From Prevotellaceae bacterium (lineage in GTDB: Bacteria; Bacteroidota; Bacteroidia; Bacteroidales; UBA932): a stretch of 6,096 nucleotides of DNA. The first letter of the stretch is position 1; every line of letters begins with the position of its first letter. Of the stretch, positions 4,790-6,096 are shown one piece after another. The notes below the pieces were generated by a model. The model had not been told where the DNA came from and ran no database searches. It saw nothing but the letters and a program-made list of their open reading frames with translations. A program made the position numbers and the translations under genes. The stretch is taken from contig JAIRYH010000123.1 of assembly GCA_031267855.1 (NCBI GenBank), positions 1-6,096 on the forward strand. The letters run 5' to 3'.

Positions 4790-5947
4790 CTATACCTGCT
4801 CGCAGTGTTCCGGCTTGTCGTTTTTCACCTGCTGGATTTCCGGTTCGTTGATTTTTACCGGAATGTCGGGGCGCAGCTGCATGATGCCCGAGGTTACGAT
4901 GGTATCGCCGATGGCCAGTCCCGACAGCACTTCTATCATCTGTTCGGTGCGGCTGCCGGTTTCGACGGGCGTAACGACGGCGCGTCCGTTGTGCACCGTC
5001 CATACGCTGACGCCGCTGATATCCGGCACTACCGTTTCGGTCGGCACCTGGATGGCGTTGCTCGATTCGCTGGTGATGAGCGTGACGCCGGTGGACATGC
5101 CCGGCAATAACAGTCCTTTGCCGTTGTCATAGCGGGCGCGAAGGGAAATGGTGCGCGTGCGTGCGTTGAGTATCGGTTCTACCGCATAGACCTGCGCGTG
5201 GAAGTCCTGCAGGAAGCCTTCGGTGCGGAATACCACGTTTTTGTTGAGGAAATTCATGGCGATGTTTCTTTCCGAAATGGAAAATTCGACGATGAGCGAT
5301 GATTTATCTACCAGGCGCGCTACTTTTTCGCCCGGCTGCATGTAGCTTCCCTCGCTTGCATAGCGAAATCCGATGACGCCGTCGAACGGGGCGCGCAGTT
5401 CCGTTTTTTCGATGCGTACTTTGAGCAGCCGGATGTCGGCGACAATCATGTTGTGGTCGGTTTCCAGCTGGTCATAGGCTTCACGGCTGATGGCTTCCTT
5501 GGTGAGCAGGATTTTTTGCCGTTCCAGTTTTTCGGACAGCAGTTTTTCCTGAAATTCCGCCCGCACCAGTTGCGCCTGCAGGTCTTCGTCGTTCATTTTA
5601 ATCAGCAGTTCGCCCTTGTTGACAAAGGCGCCTTCGGTAAAGTACACTTTCGTTACTTTTCCCGCCACTTCGGTCGTGATTTCCACTTCTTCGCTGGGCA
5701 TCAGCGAGCCCGCCGCATGAATGCCGTTTGATATGTACGATGGTTCTGCGATGTATACGCTCACGGGAACGGCATTGCTCCCTCCGGGCGTTCTTGCCGG
5801 CGCGGGCGGGCCGGATGTTTCGCCGCCCGTGCCGGACGGGGAAAACAAACGCGGCACAAACATTGCCAGGAGAACAACCGCAACAATAGCTCCCGCTGTT
5901 CCCCACACGGGGAGGGGAATCCGTTTTTTGTTTTTGTCTGTATTCAT
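4790..5947 (-). CDS. RND efflux pump periplasmic adaptor (membrane fusion protein, HlyD/AcrA family)
   Basis: This 385-residue protein should bridge an inner-membrane RND transporter to a TolC-like outer-membrane channel. The N-terminus has a charged start, a membrane anchor (about residues 14-32) and a Pro/Gly-rich linker (36-58). The lipoyl half-domains are EVEITTEVAGKVTKV (87-101) with VNKGELLIKMND (109-120), and the return strand LRAPFDGVIGFR (184-195) with PGEKVARLVD (205-214). A helical hairpin lies between them (about 121-183). A beta-barrel domain (about 216-290, ending LLPGMSTGV) and a membrane-proximal domain (about 296-366) follow. The length is typical. The gene begins 50 nt after the hydrolase stop codon, with an AT-rich leader and no clear −7 box. 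It is followed at once by a reverse transcriptase rather than by the expected RND pump gene. The substrate cannot be told from the sequence. Confidence 0.95.
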   Translation of the reverse strand: MNTDKNKKRIPLPVWGTAGAIVAVVLLAMFVPRLFSPSGTGGETSGPPAPARTPGGSNAVPVSVYIAEPSYISNGIHAAGSLMPSEEVEITTEVAGKVTKVYFTEGAFVNKGELLIKMNDEDLQAQLVRAEFQEKLLSEKLERQKILLTKEAISREAYDQLETDHNMIVADIRLLKVRIEKTELRAPFDGVIGFRYASEGSYMQPGEKVARLVDKSSLIVEFSISERNIAMNFLNKNVVFRTEGFLQDFHAQVYAVEPILNARTRTISLRARYDNGKGLLLPGMSTGVTLITSESSNAIQVPTETVVPDISGVSVWTVHNGRAVVTPVETGSRTEQMIEVLSGLAIGDTIVTSGIMQLRPDIPVKINEPEIQQVKNDKPEHCEQV

Positions 5948-5997
5948 AGTCTTTATATGTTAATGTTTTTAAATGTTAGCGTACGTTTCGTTGGCGG

Positions 5998-6096
5998 TCA
6001 AATAAACGGATTGCTCCGTCGTTCTTCGCCGATGGTGGTTGCCGGGCCGTGGCCGGGCAATACTTTCACGTCGTCGGGAAGCGACATCAGTTTGGT
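5998..6096 (-). CDS. Metallo-beta-lactamase-fold hydrolase, C-terminal fragment (cut by window edge)
   Basis: Only the last 32 codons lie in the window, ending with TGA at 5998-6000. The fragment reads [28 protein letters not shown] after four residues at the edge. VLPGHGP with its metal-ligand His, followed by T-x-GxER and a terminal NPF, is characteristic of glyoxalase II-like metallo-hydrolases, which bind a di-metal centre and hydrolyse thioesters or related bonds. The substrate is not known. It is the upstream neighbour of the efflux adaptor, 50 nt away on the same strand, so it could share a transcript with it. Confidence 0.88.
   Translation of the reverse strand, partial: TKLMSLPDDVKVLPGHGPATTIGEERRSNPFI

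Noticed and set aside
3530..5003. Complete group II intron
   Set aside because: No domain V/VI-like hairpin or 5' intron boundary was found around the RT, and the RT starts directly at the stop codon of the previous gene with no room for intron RNA upstream.
4788..5003. Longer reverse transcriptase start at 5003
   Set aside because: The extra 72 codons overlap the adaptor gene in another frame and give a low-complexity Arg-rich sequence; the ATG at 4787 has the expected operon spacing.
3909..5132. 407-codon plus-strand open frame opposite the RT and adaptor
   Set aside because: It spans two conserved minus-strand genes and has no recognisable domain, so it is a shadow caused by codon bias.

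Overview
The window looks like chromosomal DNA of a Bacteroidota (Bacteroidales-type) bacterium. The evidence is a GldB-like lipoprotein, a CCA-adding enzyme of the Bacteroidota type, and a good Bacteroidota −7 promoter box (TACCTTTG) at 3137-3144. No rRNA, tRNA, CRISPR array or insertion sequence is visible. All recognisable genes lie on the minus strand, so they read from right to left.

Layout in order of transcription: (1) 6096-5998, the last 32 codons of a metallo-beta-lactamase-fold hydrolase; (2) 5947-4790, a periplasmic adaptor (membrane fusion protein) of an RND-type efflux pump; (3) 4787-3651, a 378-residue reverse transcriptase that resembles group II intron RTs, starting 2 nt after the adaptor stop codon where an RND pump gene would be expected; (4) 3650-3114, a 537-bp non-coding stretch filled with short tandem repeats, including eleven 21-bp units with palindromic cores; (5) 3113-2091, a GldB-like lipoprotein; (6) 2076-631, a tRNA CCA-adding nucleotidyltransferase with an HD domain, 14 nt behind gene 5 and probably in its operon; (7) 630-436, a second repeat-filled gap with a perfect 28-bp palindrome and thirteen heptamers; (8) 435-16, a YhbP-like member of the pyridoxamine-phosphate-oxidase-like fold.

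The genes are ordinary apart from the reverse transcriptase. The unusual part is the repeat landscape. Most tandem arrays have a period of 7 bp or a multiple of it (7, 14, 21), with 8-bp and 20-bp arrays as exceptions. Both repeat-filled gaps carry the same modules in the same order next to the start of a leftward gene. Repeats have also entered coding sequence: they supply the last residues and stop codon of the CCA enzyme and a 17-residue linker in the GldB-like protein. An orphan reverse transcriptase coupled to an efflux adaptor, with an array of 21-bp palindromes downstream of it, is the best candidate for something undescribed. A functional link between the two is inference only.
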